Below are positions 7,397 to 15,707 of a stretch of DNA of 64,000 nt, piece by piece. Position numbers and translations under genes: made by a program. Within the stretch, counting starts at the first letter, position 1. Each line of letters starts with the position of its first letter. Source of the stretch: Marinithermus hydrothermalis DSM 14884 (GTDB taxonomy: Bacteria > Deinococcota > Deinococci > Deinococcales > Marinithermaceae); NCBI RefSeq assembly GCF_000195335.1, contig NC_015387.1, positions 496,001-560,000 on the forward strand. The letters are read 5' to 3'. The notes beneath the pieces were generated by a model, which ran no database searches, had not been told where the DNA came from, and saw only the letters and a list, made by a program, of their open reading frames with translations.

Positions 7397-7639
7397 ATGA
7401 TGGAAACCCGTAAGGAAACCATTACGAAGGCGAACCCGAACTTTACGGTCGTGGGTCAGGGCGTGGCGGGCCGCAAGGTGCAGGTTGCGGGGTATACGGT
7501 TCCCGACAACACGGCCGTGGGGGTCCCGAACGGCACGCAGCTGATCATGAAGCTGTTTGACGCGAGCGGGAACGAGATCAGCCGGGATAGCTACGTGTTC
7601 TTCTACGTGAAGCGCTCGGGGTTCGACGGGATGCTTTAG
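7397..7639 (+). CDS. Small beta-rich protein, possible capsid fragment
   Basis: 80 residues, 2 nt after the preceding gene and so probably cotranslated. The sequence reads as alternating strands (NFTVVGQGVAGRKVQVAG, then TQLIMKLFDASGNEI, then SYVFFYVKR), as at the start of a jelly-roll. In P23-77-like viruses the small capsid protein follows in this area but is about twice as long, so this may be a truncated copy or a different small virion protein. It stops just before tRNA-Thr. The family is not proven. Confidence 0.45.
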   Translation: MMETRKETITKANPNFTVVGQGVAGRKVQVAGYTVPDNTAVGVPNGTQLIMKLFDASGNEISRDSYVFFYVKRSGFDGML

Positions 7640-7663
7640 GTGTCATTAAGGTGTAAAAACACA

Positions 7664-7687
7664 CTGCCCCCTAGAGGGAGGGGGCAG
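7664..7687 (-). terminator. Terminator of tRNA-Thr
   Basis: 8-bp stem CTGCCCCC/GGGGGCAG. On the minus strand it is followed by TGTGTTTTT, so it ends tRNA-Thr transcription; it may also stop the + strand genes. Confidence 0.7.
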
Positions 7688-7694
7688 ATTATCT

Positions 7695-7769
7695 TGGAGC
7701 CGGCGGCCGGATTCGAACCGGCGACCTACCGCTTACGAGGCGGTTGCTCTACCGCTGAGCTACGCCGGC
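7695..7769 (-). tRNA. tRNA-Thr (anticodon CGT)
   Basis: 75 nt including an encoded CCA. The acceptor stem GCCGGCG/CGCCGGC, D arm GTAGCTCAGCGG, anticodon stem ACCGC/GCGGT around CTCGTAA (anticodon CGT, reading ACG) and T loop GGTTCGAATCC are all visible. Its 3' end points at the virus-like genes, a common integration arrangement. Confidence 0.95.
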
Positions 7770-7781
7770 GCGCAGCGCCAT

Positions 7782-8879
7782 TCAGTATAGAAGAGCGCAG
7801 CCGGATTGTCCAGACCATGTAGTCGGCCAACACATCTGAGACTCCCTGGGGACCGGCTCCTCTTGCATCATAGCCAGGAACTCCAGGGGAGCCAGACCGT
7901 TTAGGGCCCGGTGCGGTCTCCTTCGGTTGTAGTGGTCCAGGTAGGCGTCGAGTTTTTGTTGAAGCTCGGGGATCTTCGACGGCAGGGGTCGGGTGTAGAA
8001 CTCATCCCTAAAGGTCCGCTGCATCCGCTCCACGTGCCCGTTCAGCTTGGGGCTTTTGGGCGGCAGCACGAAAAGCTGCAGGCCCAGGCGTTGGCAGGTC
8101 TCTTCAAACTCGGCCATGAACTCACTTCCGCCGTCAACCTGAATGGCTTTGACGGGGAAGGGGGCTTGCGCAACCCGGTGAGCCAGGAAGCTGGCCGCCA
8201 GGTTGGCCGTGGCTTTGGTGTGGACTTCCGCAAGGGAGAAACGTGTGAAGAGGTCGACGGCCGAGAAGTGCTTGATCGTCTCCCCAGGGCCCAAGGTCAC
8301 GGTCAGGGTATCTACCTGGATAAGGTCCCCAGGGTGGTGGACCTCGTACCCCTTGGGCTTTTTCTGGGCGTAGGGGCGCCGGGTCTTCCTCTTTACCTTT
8401 CCCCGCCGGGCCCGCGCCAGAAAGGCGGCTACCCTTTCCACCCGGCCGTGCGCCTCCAGGTAGGCCAGGATCCGCCCCACGGTGCGCTCGCTGACCTCAA
8501 AGCCTTGCCTCCTCAAGCTCAGCCAGATCGGCCAGCGCCCCCAGGTGGGGTTTTGTTTCCTCAGGGCTTCAATCTCGATCAGCAGCGTTGGGGTCCAGTA
8601 AACCTTCTGTCGTAGACGCTTGGGCCTCTTGGGTTTCGGGACCAGCCCTTTGAGCCCCTCCGCCTTGAGCCTCTTTCTCCAACGGTAGTAGGTGGCCCGG
8701 CTGATCCCCACCAGCTCCTGGATCTCGGGCCAGTCCACCCCGTGTTCCCTGAACGCCTCGACCTGTTTGAGCTTTCGCACGCGGGCCTGGACCCTGGGGT
8801 CGCCGGCCCCTGCTTCGGTGAGTTGTTGGGCCTTCCTCGCCCCTCTCCACACCTCTCGGCCAACCGTGGTAAGCTGCAT
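7782..8879 (-). CDS. IS481-like DDE transposase
   Basis: 365 residues from the ATG at 8879, which has GAGGAGG upstream; GTG 8915 is a possible longer start. An N-terminal helix-turn-helix (EIQELVGISRATYYRWRKR) is followed by an rve integrase core with the DDE residues in LIQVDTLTV, IQVDGGSEF and NGHVERMQRTFRDEF. It cuts and joins the ends of its own element. The frame runs past the left IS end at 7818 and takes its last 11 residues and stop codon from host DNA, so the C-terminus depends on the insertion site. It looks otherwise intact. Confidence 0.88.
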   Translation of the reverse strand: MQLTTVGREVWRGARKAQQLTEAGAGDPRVQARVRKLKQVEAFREHGVDWPEIQELVGISRATYYRWRKRLKAEGLKGLVPKPKRPKRLRQKVYWTPTLLIEIEALRKQNPTWGRWPIWLSLRRQGFEVSERTVGRILAYLEAHGRVERVAAFLARARRGKVKRKTRRPYAQKKPKGYEVHHPGDLIQVDTLTVTLGPGETIKHFSAVDLFTRFSLAEVHTKATANLAASFLAHRVAQAPFPVKAIQVDGGSEFMAEFEETCQRLGLQLFVLPPKSPKLNGHVERMQRTFRDEFYTRPLPSKIPELQQKLDAYLDHYNRRRPHRALNGLAPLEFLAMMQEEPVPRESQMCWPTTWSGQSGCALLY

Positions 8880-8956
8880 CCGTGGGGACCTCCTCTCTCC
8901 TGGAGTGGTCCCCACATTCTTATCGATTCGGTCTCACATGTGTCTGTCCGGGTTCA
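7818..8956. mobile_element. IS481-like insertion sequence
   Basis: 1139 bp between 5-bp direct repeats GACCA (7813-7817 and 8957-8961). The ends share an imperfect inverted repeat whose best part is ACACATSTGAGAC, starting about 13 bp inside each end. Removing the element and one GACCA restores the spacer between tRNA-Ile and tRNA-Thr. Confidence 0.8.
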
Positions 8957-9028
8957 GACCAGCCGCTTCGTCGAGCTGCGCCGCCAGAGGACCTCGAGGC
9001 CTCCCGGACCAGTCCCGGCGTGCGGTGG

Positions 9029-9061
9029 AAAAACCGTTCCCCGCCCTTGTGGCGGGGAACG
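9029..9061 (-). terminator. Terminator of tRNA-Ile
   Basis: A perfect 11-bp stem (9035-9045 with 9051-9061), followed on the minus strand by GGTTTTT, 15 nt after the tRNA. Confidence 0.8.
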
Positions 9062-9075
9062 AAGCATGCACGCCG

Positions 9076-9152
9076 TGGTGGGCCCTGCAGGGCTCGAACC
9101 TGCAACCAACCGGTTATGAGCCGGCTGCTCTCACCGATTGAGCTAAGGGCCC
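9076..9152 (-). tRNA. tRNA-Ile2 (CAT, lysidine type)
   Basis: 77 nt including CCA. The anticodon loop is CTCATAA. The acceptor GGGCCCT/AGGGCCC and the D and T arms resemble bacterial tRNA-Ile2, whose CAU is changed to lysidine by TilS to read AUA, more than elongator tRNA-Met. Met remains possible. Confidence 0.85.
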
Positions 9153-9178
9153 AAGCCCACCCCCCTAATCTAGCAGCC

Positions 9179-11032
9179 TCACTCCTCCTGGGCAACCGGC
9201 GCGAGCCGCTGGAGGGCCTCGAGCGCCTCCGCCTCCGGCACCCGACTCAAAAACACGACCCGTTCGCCCTTTCGCCACGTCTGCCCGCTGTGCGCAACCT
9301 CCACGTTACGCCCTTGGATCCGCACCAGCGGCAGCAGTTCCGGGGGCAGGCGCACCTCCCCGAGCGGTACGTTTGGCCACTCCTTCGGCACCGCCCACAC
9401 AAAGGTCTCCACCGGCTCGTAGTTCAGCGCGTGCTCCCAGTCCCGGATGTCGATCGGCCGGCCGAACGCGATGCGCCCCCCTACCTGTTCCACGAGTTGC
9501 GGCCCCGCGCCTTTTTCGGGCGTGTCCACCACGGGGTAGGCCCGCGTGATATTAAAAGCCTCGCGCGCGAGCTGTACGGTGAGCACGTTCACCTCGGGGT
9601 TTGCGGTCGCGGCGAGCAGGCTCTCGGCCTCGTCCGCCCCAGCGCGCTCGAGCACCTCCTCCTCCAAAGCGTTCCCCTGGTGGGCCTCGAGGCCTTCCCG
9701 CTGCGCGGCGTACACCAGGCTGAGGTTCCGGTCGATGACCGTGACGCGGCGCCCGTGTTCCTCCAGGATCCGGGCTGTGTACCGCGCGAGGGGGCCTGCC
9801 CCGACCACGAGGGCGCGGTGCCCTGTGGTGCTTTTGAGGCCGAGAAGGCGCGCGATGGGGTTCGCGGTGAGGCCCTGGAGGGTCACGGTCAGCGCGATCG
9901 TGAGGAAGGTCAGGGCGAGGAGCCGCTCCCCGTCCGTGAACCCCGCGGTCTCGAGGGACAGCGCGAACAACGAGGCGACCGAGGCCGCCACGATGCCGCG
10001 CGGCCCGATCCAGGCGATGAAGAGTTTCTCCTGCCAGGTGAAGCTCGAGCCCCGCATGGCGAGGTACACCGCGGCGGGCCGTACCACGAACATCAGCGCC
10101 AGGACTGTTGCTACACCGCGCCACCCTTCGGCCGCGATGACCTCGAGGCGCAGGTTGGCCGCGAGGAGGATGAAGAGCAGGCTGATGCCGAGGACGGTGA
10201 GTTGTTCCTTGAACTGCCGGAGGCGGCGCTCCTCGGGGACCTCTCCGCGCTGGAAGCTCAGTCCCATGGCGACCGCGGCCATGATGCCGGCCTCGCTGAG
10301 GAGGGATTCCGCGATCGCGAAGACCAGCCAGACCCCGGCGAGTGCGACTAGGTTCCGCAGCTCCGCGGGCACGAGCCGGCGCACCTTGAAGAGGCGGGAG
10401 AGGATTGCCCCGCCCGCGTACCCCACCACGCCCCCCACGAGGAGCCGGCCCGCGTACGCCCAGAACGCGCCCCAGAGCGTGAGCGCTTCCGCGCCGTAGA
10501 TGCTGATCACCACGTCGAGCACGGCCACCGCGAGGATCGCTCCGATCGGGTCGATCAGGATGGCCTCGCCCTCGAGGGTGGTCTTGAGGCGGCGGGGGAC
10601 GCGCATGCGTTTGAGGAGGGGTTGCACCACGGTAGGGCCGGTGACGGTGACGAGCGCGCCGAAGAGGAGAGCGAGGGGGAAGGGGAAGCCCGCGATGAGT
10701 AGGGCTGCGAGCGTCCCTCCGACCCAGGAGACGAGCACGCCGAGCGTGACGAGGCTGCGCACCTCGCGGGCCGCCTGGCGCAGGTCCCCGAGGCGCAGGT
10801 TCAGCGCGCCTTCGAAGAGGATGATCGCGACAGCTAGCTTCACGAGGATGCCCAGGCCTTCCTCGAGCTGGCTGGGGTGCACGAGGTTCAGGCCGTACGG
10901 CCCGGCCGTCACGCCGAAGGCGAGGAGCAGCACGATCGCGGGTAGGCGGAAGCGGTGGGCTAGGATCTGCGCGAGAAGCCCCAGCCCAATGGCCCAAGCG
11001 ATGGTTAAGAGCACCGCGGATTCACCGTGCAT
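9179..11032 (-). CDS. Cation/proton antiporter, CPA1 type, with nucleotide-binding domain
   Basis: 617 residues. About 12 membrane helices fill the first 400 residues, with antiporter core motifs FEGALNLR, GPTVVQPL and GEAILIDPIGAILAV. A cytoplasmic Rossmann TrkA-N-like domain follows (ALVVGAGPLARYTARILEEHG, then VTVIDRNLS), ending in a TrkA-C-like region. Such proteins exchange Na+ or K+ for H+ and may be gated by nucleotides through the soluble domain. The LapA-like gene ends 13 nt upstream, so the two may be cotranscribed. Ion choice cannot be read from sequence. Confidence 0.88.
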   Translation of the reverse strand: MHGESAVLLTIAWAIGLGLLAQILAHRFRLPAIVLLLAFGVTAGPYGLNLVHPSQLEEGLGILVKLAVAIILFEGALNLRLGDLRQAAREVRSLVTLGVLVSWVGGTLAALLIAGFPFPLALLFGALVTVTGPTVVQPLLKRMRVPRRLKTTLEGEAILIDPIGAILAVAVLDVVISIYGAEALTLWGAFWAYAGRLLVGGVVGYAGGAILSRLFKVRRLVPAELRNLVALAGVWLVFAIAESLLSEAGIMAAVAMGLSFQRGEVPEERRLRQFKEQLTVLGISLLFILLAANLRLEVIAAEGWRGVATVLALMFVVRPAAVYLAMRGSSFTWQEKLFIAWIGPRGIVAASVASLFALSLETAGFTDGERLLALTFLTIALTVTLQGLTANPIARLLGLKSTTGHRALVVGAGPLARYTARILEEHGRRVTVIDRNLSLVYAAQREGLEAHQGNALEEEVLERAGADEAESLLAATANPEVNVLTVQLAREAFNITRAYPVVDTPEKGAGPQLVEQVGGRIAFGRPIDIRDWEHALNYEPVETFVWAVPKEWPNVPLGEVRLPPELLPLVRIQGRNVEVAHSGQTWRKGERVVFLSRVPEAEALEALQRLAPVAQEE

Positions 11033-11045
11033 ACCGCTCCTTTAA

Positions 11046-11666
11046 TTATGGGGAAGTGTCGGGCCGCGCCTCTTCTTCCGGGGCCGTCGCGCCGCCCAGC
11101 ACGCGGTCCTCGATCTCCCCGATGTACGCGGCCAAGGTGTTACCGGTGCGCTCAATGACCTGGTTGATCTGGGCCTCGGCCTGTCCGAGCCGCCCCTCGA
11201 GGCGCTCGATGGCGGAGCCCAGTACGGCCTCGGTTTGCTCGATCTCGGTGCGGAGCCCCCGGGCTTCGGCCTTGAGGGCCTCCTCGAGCTGCGCGGCTAG
11301 GGCACGCGCGTGCTCGCGTGCCTTGGCGTGCTCTTCCTTGAGGGCCTCGAGCTCCTCTTGGAGGTACTGGCGGAGTTTCGTGAAGCGGGAGGCCTCCTCG
11401 TTCTCGAGGAGCTTACGGGCGGCGTGCAGCTCGCGCGCGTAGCGGCGGACCTCCATGAGGGCCGCGGCTTCCACCCCGATCGCGAACATCAGGTACAGCA
11501 GGGTGAGGCCCCCGATCACGCCCAGGAGGGTCATGCCCAGCGGGGCTTCCACCTGGGTGAATAAAAGGTTGAGCGTCGAGGGGGTGTTGAACAACTCCCA
11601 GTTCAGTCCGGCGAACAGGATGAGCAAACCCAGGATTAACAGCACGGTGACCGTGCGGTAATTCAT
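11046..11666 (-). CDS. LapA-like membrane protein with long coiled coil
   Basis: 206 residues. Two N-terminal membrane helices (TVTVLLILGLLILFAGLNW and LGVIGGLTLLYLMFAIGV) are followed by about 120 residues of charged coiled coil (LLENEEASRF onward to IERTGNTLAAYIG). The two-helix start resembles LapA-domain proteins, which help assemble envelope complexes; the coiled coil is longer than usual. An internal promoter (TATAAT, 11705-11710) and an RBS (GAGGAGGGGAG) precede the ATG. The function is unknown. Confidence 0.75.
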   Translation of the reverse strand: MNYRTVTVLLILGLLILFAGLNWELFNTPSTLNLLFTQVEAPLGMTLLGVIGGLTLLYLMFAIGVEAAALMEVRRYARELHAARKLLENEEASRFTKLRQYLQEELEALKEEHAKAREHARALAAQLEEALKAEARGLRTEIEQTEAVLGSAIERLEGRLGQAEAQINQVIERTGNTLAAYIGEIEDRVLGGATAPEEEARPDTSP

Positions 11667-11704
11667 GAACTCCCCTCCTCTCCAGCAGCGTGGGGCATAG
11701 CGCG

Positions 11705-11710
11705 ATTATA
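11705..11710 (-). promoter_or_regulatory. -10 box for the LapA-like gene
   Basis: TATAAT on the minus strand about 40 nt before the ATG; it lies in the short gap after the SDR gene, so the LapA/antiporter pair can be transcribed separately from argB-SDR. Confidence 0.5.
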
Positions 11711-11715
11711 GCAGG

Positions 11716-12417
11716 TCAGTACACGGGCTCCAGCGCCGCGGGGCGCAGCGCGAGCTCCTCGAGGCGCGCGTCTTGAGGCAGGCGCAAGGCGAAGCGCAGG
11801 GCTTCCGCGACCGTTGCCGCTTTGAGGTACGCTTCCTTCCCCGATGCGCCTTCCTCGCTTCCCGCAAAGTACGTGTCGGTCGCGCCGGGGCGTAGCTCGA
11901 GCACGCGCAGTTCGGGGTGTTCCAGCTGCAGCGTGCGCGCGAGGGCGCGCAGGGCGAACTTGGTGGCGCAGTACGGGCCGCCGGTAGGGAAGACGCGGGT
12001 GGAGACGTCGGAGGAGACCATCACGACAAGGCCTCGAGCGGCCTTAAGGGGCTCGAGGAAAGCCCGCACGGTGAGCCACGCCCCAGTGACGTTCACCGCG
12101 AACAGCTGCTCAAACTCCTGGGGGGTGAACGCCTCCAGCGGTTTGAACAGGCCGATCCCGGCGTTGACGATGAGCGCATCCACACGCCCGAAACGCGCCA
12201 GGGTCACTTCCCGGAAGGCATCCACGCTGCCGGGAACGGTGACGTCCAGGGGGTGCGTGAGGGATGGGGCGTCCAGGGAGGCCGCGACGCGCTCGAGGTC
12301 GCTTAGGGTGCGCGCGCCGAGGGCGAGCGCGTACCCTTCCTCGGCGAGGACACGGGCGAATGCGGCGCCAAGGCCGCGGGAAGCTCCAGTGACAACGGCG
12401 ACTTTGGGGTTTGGCAT
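11716..12417 (-). CDS. Short-chain dehydrogenase/reductase
   Basis: 233 residues, classical SDR. It has the NAD(P) motif TGASRGLGAA (TGxxxGxG), NAG (VNAGIG) and the catalytic YxxxK in PYCATKFAL, with the preceding serine in MVSSDVS. It should oxidise an alcohol or reduce a carbonyl; arginine at the end of the first strand-turn (GART) suggests NADPH. It follows argB by 23 nt in the same direction, probably one transcript, though no functional link is evident. Confidence 0.9.
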   Translation of the reverse strand: MPNPKVAVVTGASRGLGAAFARVLAEEGYALALGARTLSDLERVAASLDAPSLTHPLDVTVPGSVDAFREVTLARFGRVDALIVNAGIGLFKPLEAFTPQEFEQLFAVNVTGAWLTVRAFLEPLKAARGLVVMVSSDVSTRVFPTGGPYCATKFALRALARTLQLEHPELRVLELRPGATDTYFAGSEEGASGKEAYLKAATVAEALRFALRLPQDARLEELALRPAALEPVY

Positions 12418-12440
12418 GCTCCACTCCTCTCGTACAGGGG

Positions 12441-13181
12441 CTAGGGGATGATGCGCGTTCCGCTCGTGTTGTTCAGGGCATTCCGGGCGTGCGCGGGGGT
12501 TCCGGAGGCGATGCGGACCCAGGGTGCGCCCGCTTCGAGGGCCGCGAGGGCCGCCTTGACCTTGGGGATCATGCCCCCGGCGATCACGCCGTTTTGGATG
12601 AGGGTGTGCACCTCGGCCCGCGTCAGCTCGGGGTAGAGCGAGTTGGGGTCCGTGGGGTCGGCGAGCACGCCCGGCACGTTCGTGAGGAATACCACGGGGG
12701 CGCTAAGCGCGCCTGCCACGGCACCCGCTGCGGTATCCGCGTTGATGTTCAAGGGGCCGATCTCGTCCATCCCGATGGGCGCGATGACCGGGGTGAGGCC
12801 CGCCTCGAGGAGCGCCTCCAAAAGCGCCGTGTTGACGGCGGTCACCTCCCCCACCCGCCCGAGCGCGGCGTCCTTGGGGCGGGCCTTGAGGAGGGCCGCG
12901 TCCCGCCCGGAAAGCCCCAGCGCCTCCCGGCCAAAGCGCGTGAGCAAGCTGGCTAGGACCTTTCCGGTTTGCGTGAGGACCTGCTCGATCACTTCCATCT
13001 GCTCGGGAGGCGTGACCCGGAGGCCCTGGTGGAAGCGGGTCTCGAACCCCAGCCGCTCGAGCCACGCGCCGATGCGTGGCCCGCCCCCGTGCACCACGAT
13101 GAGGGAACCGGCGCTTTGAGCAAGGGCCTGCATGAGCGCTTCAGCCTCGCGTAAACTCCCCCCAACCTTTACGACCCGCAT
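12441..13181 (-). CDS. argB: Acetylglutamate kinase
   Basis: 246 residues. The amino-acid kinase fold is shown by VVKVGGSL, VVHGGGPRIGAWLERLG, GLSGRDAALL and NADTAAGAVAGAL. It phosphorylates N-acetylglutamate in arginine synthesis. The RVTPPEQMEV segment is typical of ArgB rather than of LysZ, the related [LysW]-aminoadipate kinase of Thermus lysine synthesis. The ATG at 13181 has GGGGAGGAGG 3 nt upstream. A much longer upstream-open frame is rejected because it overlaps the divergent gene. Confidence 0.92.
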   Translation of the reverse strand: MRVVKVGGSLREAEALMQALAQSAGSLIVVHGGGPRIGAWLERLGFETRFHQGLRVTPPEQMEVIEQVLTQTGKVLASLLTRFGREALGLSGRDAALLKARPKDAALGRVGEVTAVNTALLEALLEAGLTPVIAPIGMDEIGPLNINADTAAGAVAGALSAPVVFLTNVPGVLADPTDPNSLYPELTRAEVHTLIQNGVIAGGMIPKVKAALAALEAGAPWVRIASGTPAHARNALNNTSGTRIIP

Positions 13182-13220
13182 GTTCCTCCTCCCCACGGCG
13201 TTCCGGCCGCGCACGGGTTC

Positions 13221-13230
13221 ATTGTAGGCT
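13221..13230. promoter_or_regulatory. Overlapping divergent -10 boxes
   Basis: TACAAT on the minus strand (13221-13226) for argB and TAGGCT on the plus strand (13225-13230), 8 nt before ATG 13239. They overlap, so the two directions may compete. Confidence 0.45.
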
Positions 13231-13238
13231 AGGGCGGG

Positions 13239-13814
13239 ATGCCAGGGGACGCGGTGACCGTTGGGGAGTTGCGTGAACGGGTGTGGAACGCGCTCGCGTT
13301 GCACCGCGCGGCCGCCTACCCCACGCCCCCCCACGGGCACCACCCGAACTTCGTGGGGGCCCGGCGCGCCGCGGAACGCTTGATGGCGCACCCCGCGTGG
13401 GCGCGGGCCGAGGTGGTGCTTGCGGGGCCCGACCAGGTGCTGAAACCCTTGCGCGAGGCCGCGCTCCGTGACGGCAAGCGCCTCGTTCTGCCGCACCCGG
13501 ACCGCGCGGGGCGCTTCCTCTTGCTGGACGGGGTGCCGCCCGAAGCGCTTCGGCGCGTGCGCGACGCGCCCAAGTACGGCCAGCCCGTGGCCCTCGAGGC
13601 CCTCCCGGTGGATCTGGTTCTCGTGGGGAGCGTCGCGGTGGACCCGGCCTTCGGCTGGGTGGGCAAGGGGTACGGGTTTCCCCCGCGGCGCCTCGAGGTC
13701 GGTGCGCCTTGGGCGACCCTCGTGCATCCCTTGCAGTTGCTGCCGGAGCTGCCGGTACCGCCCGAGCGCCGGATCGACCTTATCGCGACCCCGTACGAGC
13801 TTCTCGAGCGCTAG
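13239..13814 (+). CDS. 5-formyltetrahydrofolate cyclo-ligase-like protein
   Basis: 191 residues. The segment beginning VWNALALHRAAAYPTPPH and the later DLVLVGSVAVDPAFGWVGKG and GKGYGFPP, with a closing TPYELLER, match the COG0212 cyclo-ligase family, particularly the MTHFSD-like branch. Canonical members convert 5-formyl-THF to methenyl-THF using ATP. The usual N-terminal ATP-binding lysine region is shorter here, so it may be a paralogue with another role. Its last 35 nt overlap the end of the convergent exporter gene. Confidence 0.7.
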   Translation: MPGDAVTVGELRERVWNALALHRAAAYPTPPHGHHPNFVGARRAAERLMAHPAWARAEVVLAGPDQVLKPLREAALRDGKRLVLPHPDRAGRFLLLDGVPPEALRRVRDAPKYGQPVALEALPVDLVLVGSVAVDPAFGWVGKGYGFPPRRLEVGAPWATLVHPLQLLPELPVPPERRIDLIATPYELLER

Positions 13815-14715
13815 GGGTTCGATTCCCCCAGATGGCGAGCGCGACCCCGGAAAGGAGGATCGCGGCGCCCAGCAGGACGGTGCGCCCCGGCACCTCCCCA
13901 AAAACCAGGTACCCGAGGAGGCTCGAGCCGACCGGCTCGAGGAGGATCACCAGGGTGACCAGCGTGGGGTTCATCCACCGCACGGCCCAGTTGAAGCTGG
14001 TGTGCCCGATGAGCTGGGAGGAGACGGCCATGGCGAAGGCCCACAGGTAAAACCCGGCGGGCCAGCCTAGGTAAGGGGTTTGGGCAAGGGCGGGGAGCGG
14101 CAGCAGAACGAGCGCGGCGGTGCCGTAGGCGATGGCCGCGTACTGCCCGATCGAGAGGCCCCGCCGTTGGGCTTCGCGCCCGAGGAGGAAGTAGAAGCTT
14201 GCGGCGATCGCTCCTAAAAGCGCGAGTGCGTCCCCCAAGAGGGGGTTGCGTGCGGTGTGCGGGGCGTTGCCCGCATCGCCCAGCCCGATCAGGATGCCGC
14301 CGGCGAGGGCGACGCACACCCCAGCGAGGGTGGTGCGGCTCAGGCGCTCGCGCCACCATATCCACCCGATAAGGGCGACCCATACGGGGTTCGTGGTGAC
14401 CAGGGTCACGCTCGCGGCGATCGAGGTGTAGGCGAGGCTCGTGATCCAACTCGCGAAGTGCAAGGCGAGGAAGACCCCCGCAAACACCGCGTACCGCACC
14501 GCACCGGGCTGGAGTCTTGCTGGCCTCAGGCCCCGCCAGGCAGGCAAGAGGAGCAGCGCGGCGATCGTGAGGCGGGTCGCGGCGAGGAGCAGGCTGATCC
14601 CGGCCCCGCTTGCCCCCGCCGCTTGGAAGGCCAGCCGGATGAAGATCGCTGCGGCGGAAACGGTCAGTACCCCAGCCGTTAGGGCCAAGGTGAGCTGCCA
14701 AACGGAGGGGCGCAT
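13780..14715 (-). CDS. EamA/DMT-family exporter
   Basis: 311 residues with about ten hydrophobic helices in two EamA repeats. The first repeat includes FAGVFLALHFASWITSLAYTS and the second includes FNWAVRWMNPTLVTLVILLEPVG, both typical of the family. Such proteins export amino acids or other metabolites; the substrate is unknown. A TATAAT box 7 nt before ATG 14715 gives a leaderless mRNA. Confidence 0.88.
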   Translation of the reverse strand: MRPSVWQLTLALTAGVLTVSAAAIFIRLAFQAAGASGAGISLLLAATRLTIAALLLLPAWRGLRPARLQPGAVRYAVFAGVFLALHFASWITSLAYTSIAASVTLVTTNPVWVALIGWIWWRERLSRTTLAGVCVALAGGILIGLGDAGNAPHTARNPLLGDALALLGAIAASFYFLLGREAQRRGLSIGQYAAIAYGTAALVLLPLPALAQTPYLGWPAGFYLWAFAMAVSSQLIGHTSFNWAVRWMNPTLVTLVILLEPVGSSLLGYLVFGEVPGRTVLLGAAILLSGVALAIWGNRTPSAREARTGSR

Positions 14716-14768
14716 GGCGCAAATTATACCCGTTCCATCGCAGTGGGTTGGGGTATGCTGGTGTTAAC
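14716..14768. promoter_or_regulatory. Divergent leaderless promoters in a 53-bp gap
   Basis: Minus strand: TATAAT (14723-14728), 7 nt before ATG 14715. Plus strand: TATGCT (14754-14759), 9 nt before ATG 14769. Little room remains for other regulation. Confidence 0.65.
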
Positions 14769-15707
14769 ATGCAGCCACAGGAGCGCTACCGAGGGGCCCT
14801 ATTGGGCTTGGCTGTAGGGGACGCGTTGGGCGCGGCGGTGGAGTTTAGTTCGCCAGGCAGTTTCCCGCCCCTCGAGGACCTCGTGGGGGGCGGGCCGCAC
14901 GACCTGAACCCCGGCGAGTGGACGGATGACACCGCGATGGCCTTGTGCCTGGCGGAGAGCCTGGTCGAGGTGGGGGGGTTCGACCCCAAGGACCAGCTCC
15001 GCCGGTATTTGCGCTGGTACCGGGAGGGGCACTGGAGCCCCAAAGGGTACTGCTTCGATATCGGGGGCACCACCCGCGAGGCCCTGGAGTGCTTCGCGGC
15101 CACCGGCGAGCCCTACCCTGGCCCCACCCACGAGTTCTCCGCGGGGAACGGCTCCTTGATGCGCCTCGCTCCGGTGGCCCTAGCCTACGCGGCGCGGCCG
15201 GAGGAGGCGCTTAAGTACGCGGCCTTGAGCTCACGGACCACGCACGGAGCGCGGGCGGCGGTGGACGCGTGCCGGTACTTCGCCGGGCTGCTGGTGGGGG
15301 CGGTGCGGGGGGAGGAGAAGGCGCGCCTCCTCGAGCCTGGGTACGCCCCGGTCCCTGAGGCGTGGGTGCGCGAGCCGTTGCACCCCGAGGTGGCTGAGGT
15401 CGCCCAGGGGTCGTTCCAAAAGAAGGAGCCCCCACAGATCCGCGCTTCGGGGTACGTAGTGCGCACCTTGGAGGCTGCGCTGTGGGCGTTCGCGGAAGCG
15501 CGGGATTTTCGCGAGGGGGCGTTGCTCGCCGCGAATCTCGGGGAGGACGCGGACACCGTGGCCGCGGTGTACGGTCAGATCGCCGGGGCGTACTACGGGG
15601 AGGAGGGAATCCCGCAAGCGTGGCGGCAAAAACTCTACGCGCGCGAGGCGATCGAACGCCTTGCCGATCGCCTCTACGCGCTGAGTTGGGAGAGACTAGA
15701 CCCCTAG
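14769..15707 (+). CDS. ADP-ribosylglycohydrolase family protein
   Basis: 312 residues. Metal-binding motifs of the ARH/DraG family are visible: GLAVGDALGAAVE, EWTDDTAMALCLAESL, GNGSLMRLAPVAL and GEDADTVAAVYGQIAGAYYG. Two Mg ions held by these acidic residues remove ADP-ribose from proteins, nucleic acids or small molecules. The ATG at 14769 fits the promoter; an upstream TTG would add seven residues. No ADP-ribosyltransferase is nearby, so the target is unknown. Its 3' end overlaps the end of the convergent mntH remnant by 12 nt. Confidence 0.9.
   Translation: MQPQERYRGALLGLAVGDALGAAVEFSSPGSFPPLEDLVGGGPHDLNPGEWTDDTAMALCLAESLVEVGGFDPKDQLRRYLRWYREGHWSPKGYCFDIGGTTREALECFAATGEPYPGPTHEFSAGNGSLMRLAPVALAYAARPEEALKYAALSSRTTHGARAAVDACRYFAGLLVGAVRGEEKARLLEPGYAPVPEAWVREPLHPEVAEVAQGSFQKKEPPQIRASGYVVRTLEAALWAFAEARDFREGALLAANLGEDADTVAAVYGQIAGAYYGEEGIPQAWRQKLYAREAIERLADRLYALSWERLDP

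Noticed and set aside
9076-9152. Elongator tRNA-Met
   Set aside because: The anticodon is CAT, but the acceptor stem and arms are closer to tRNA-Ile2. Met is kept only as a weaker alternative.
13182-13901. Long N-terminal extension of argB
   Set aside because: It covers the divergent cyclo-ligase-like gene. The RBS and conserved VVKVGG start are at 13181.
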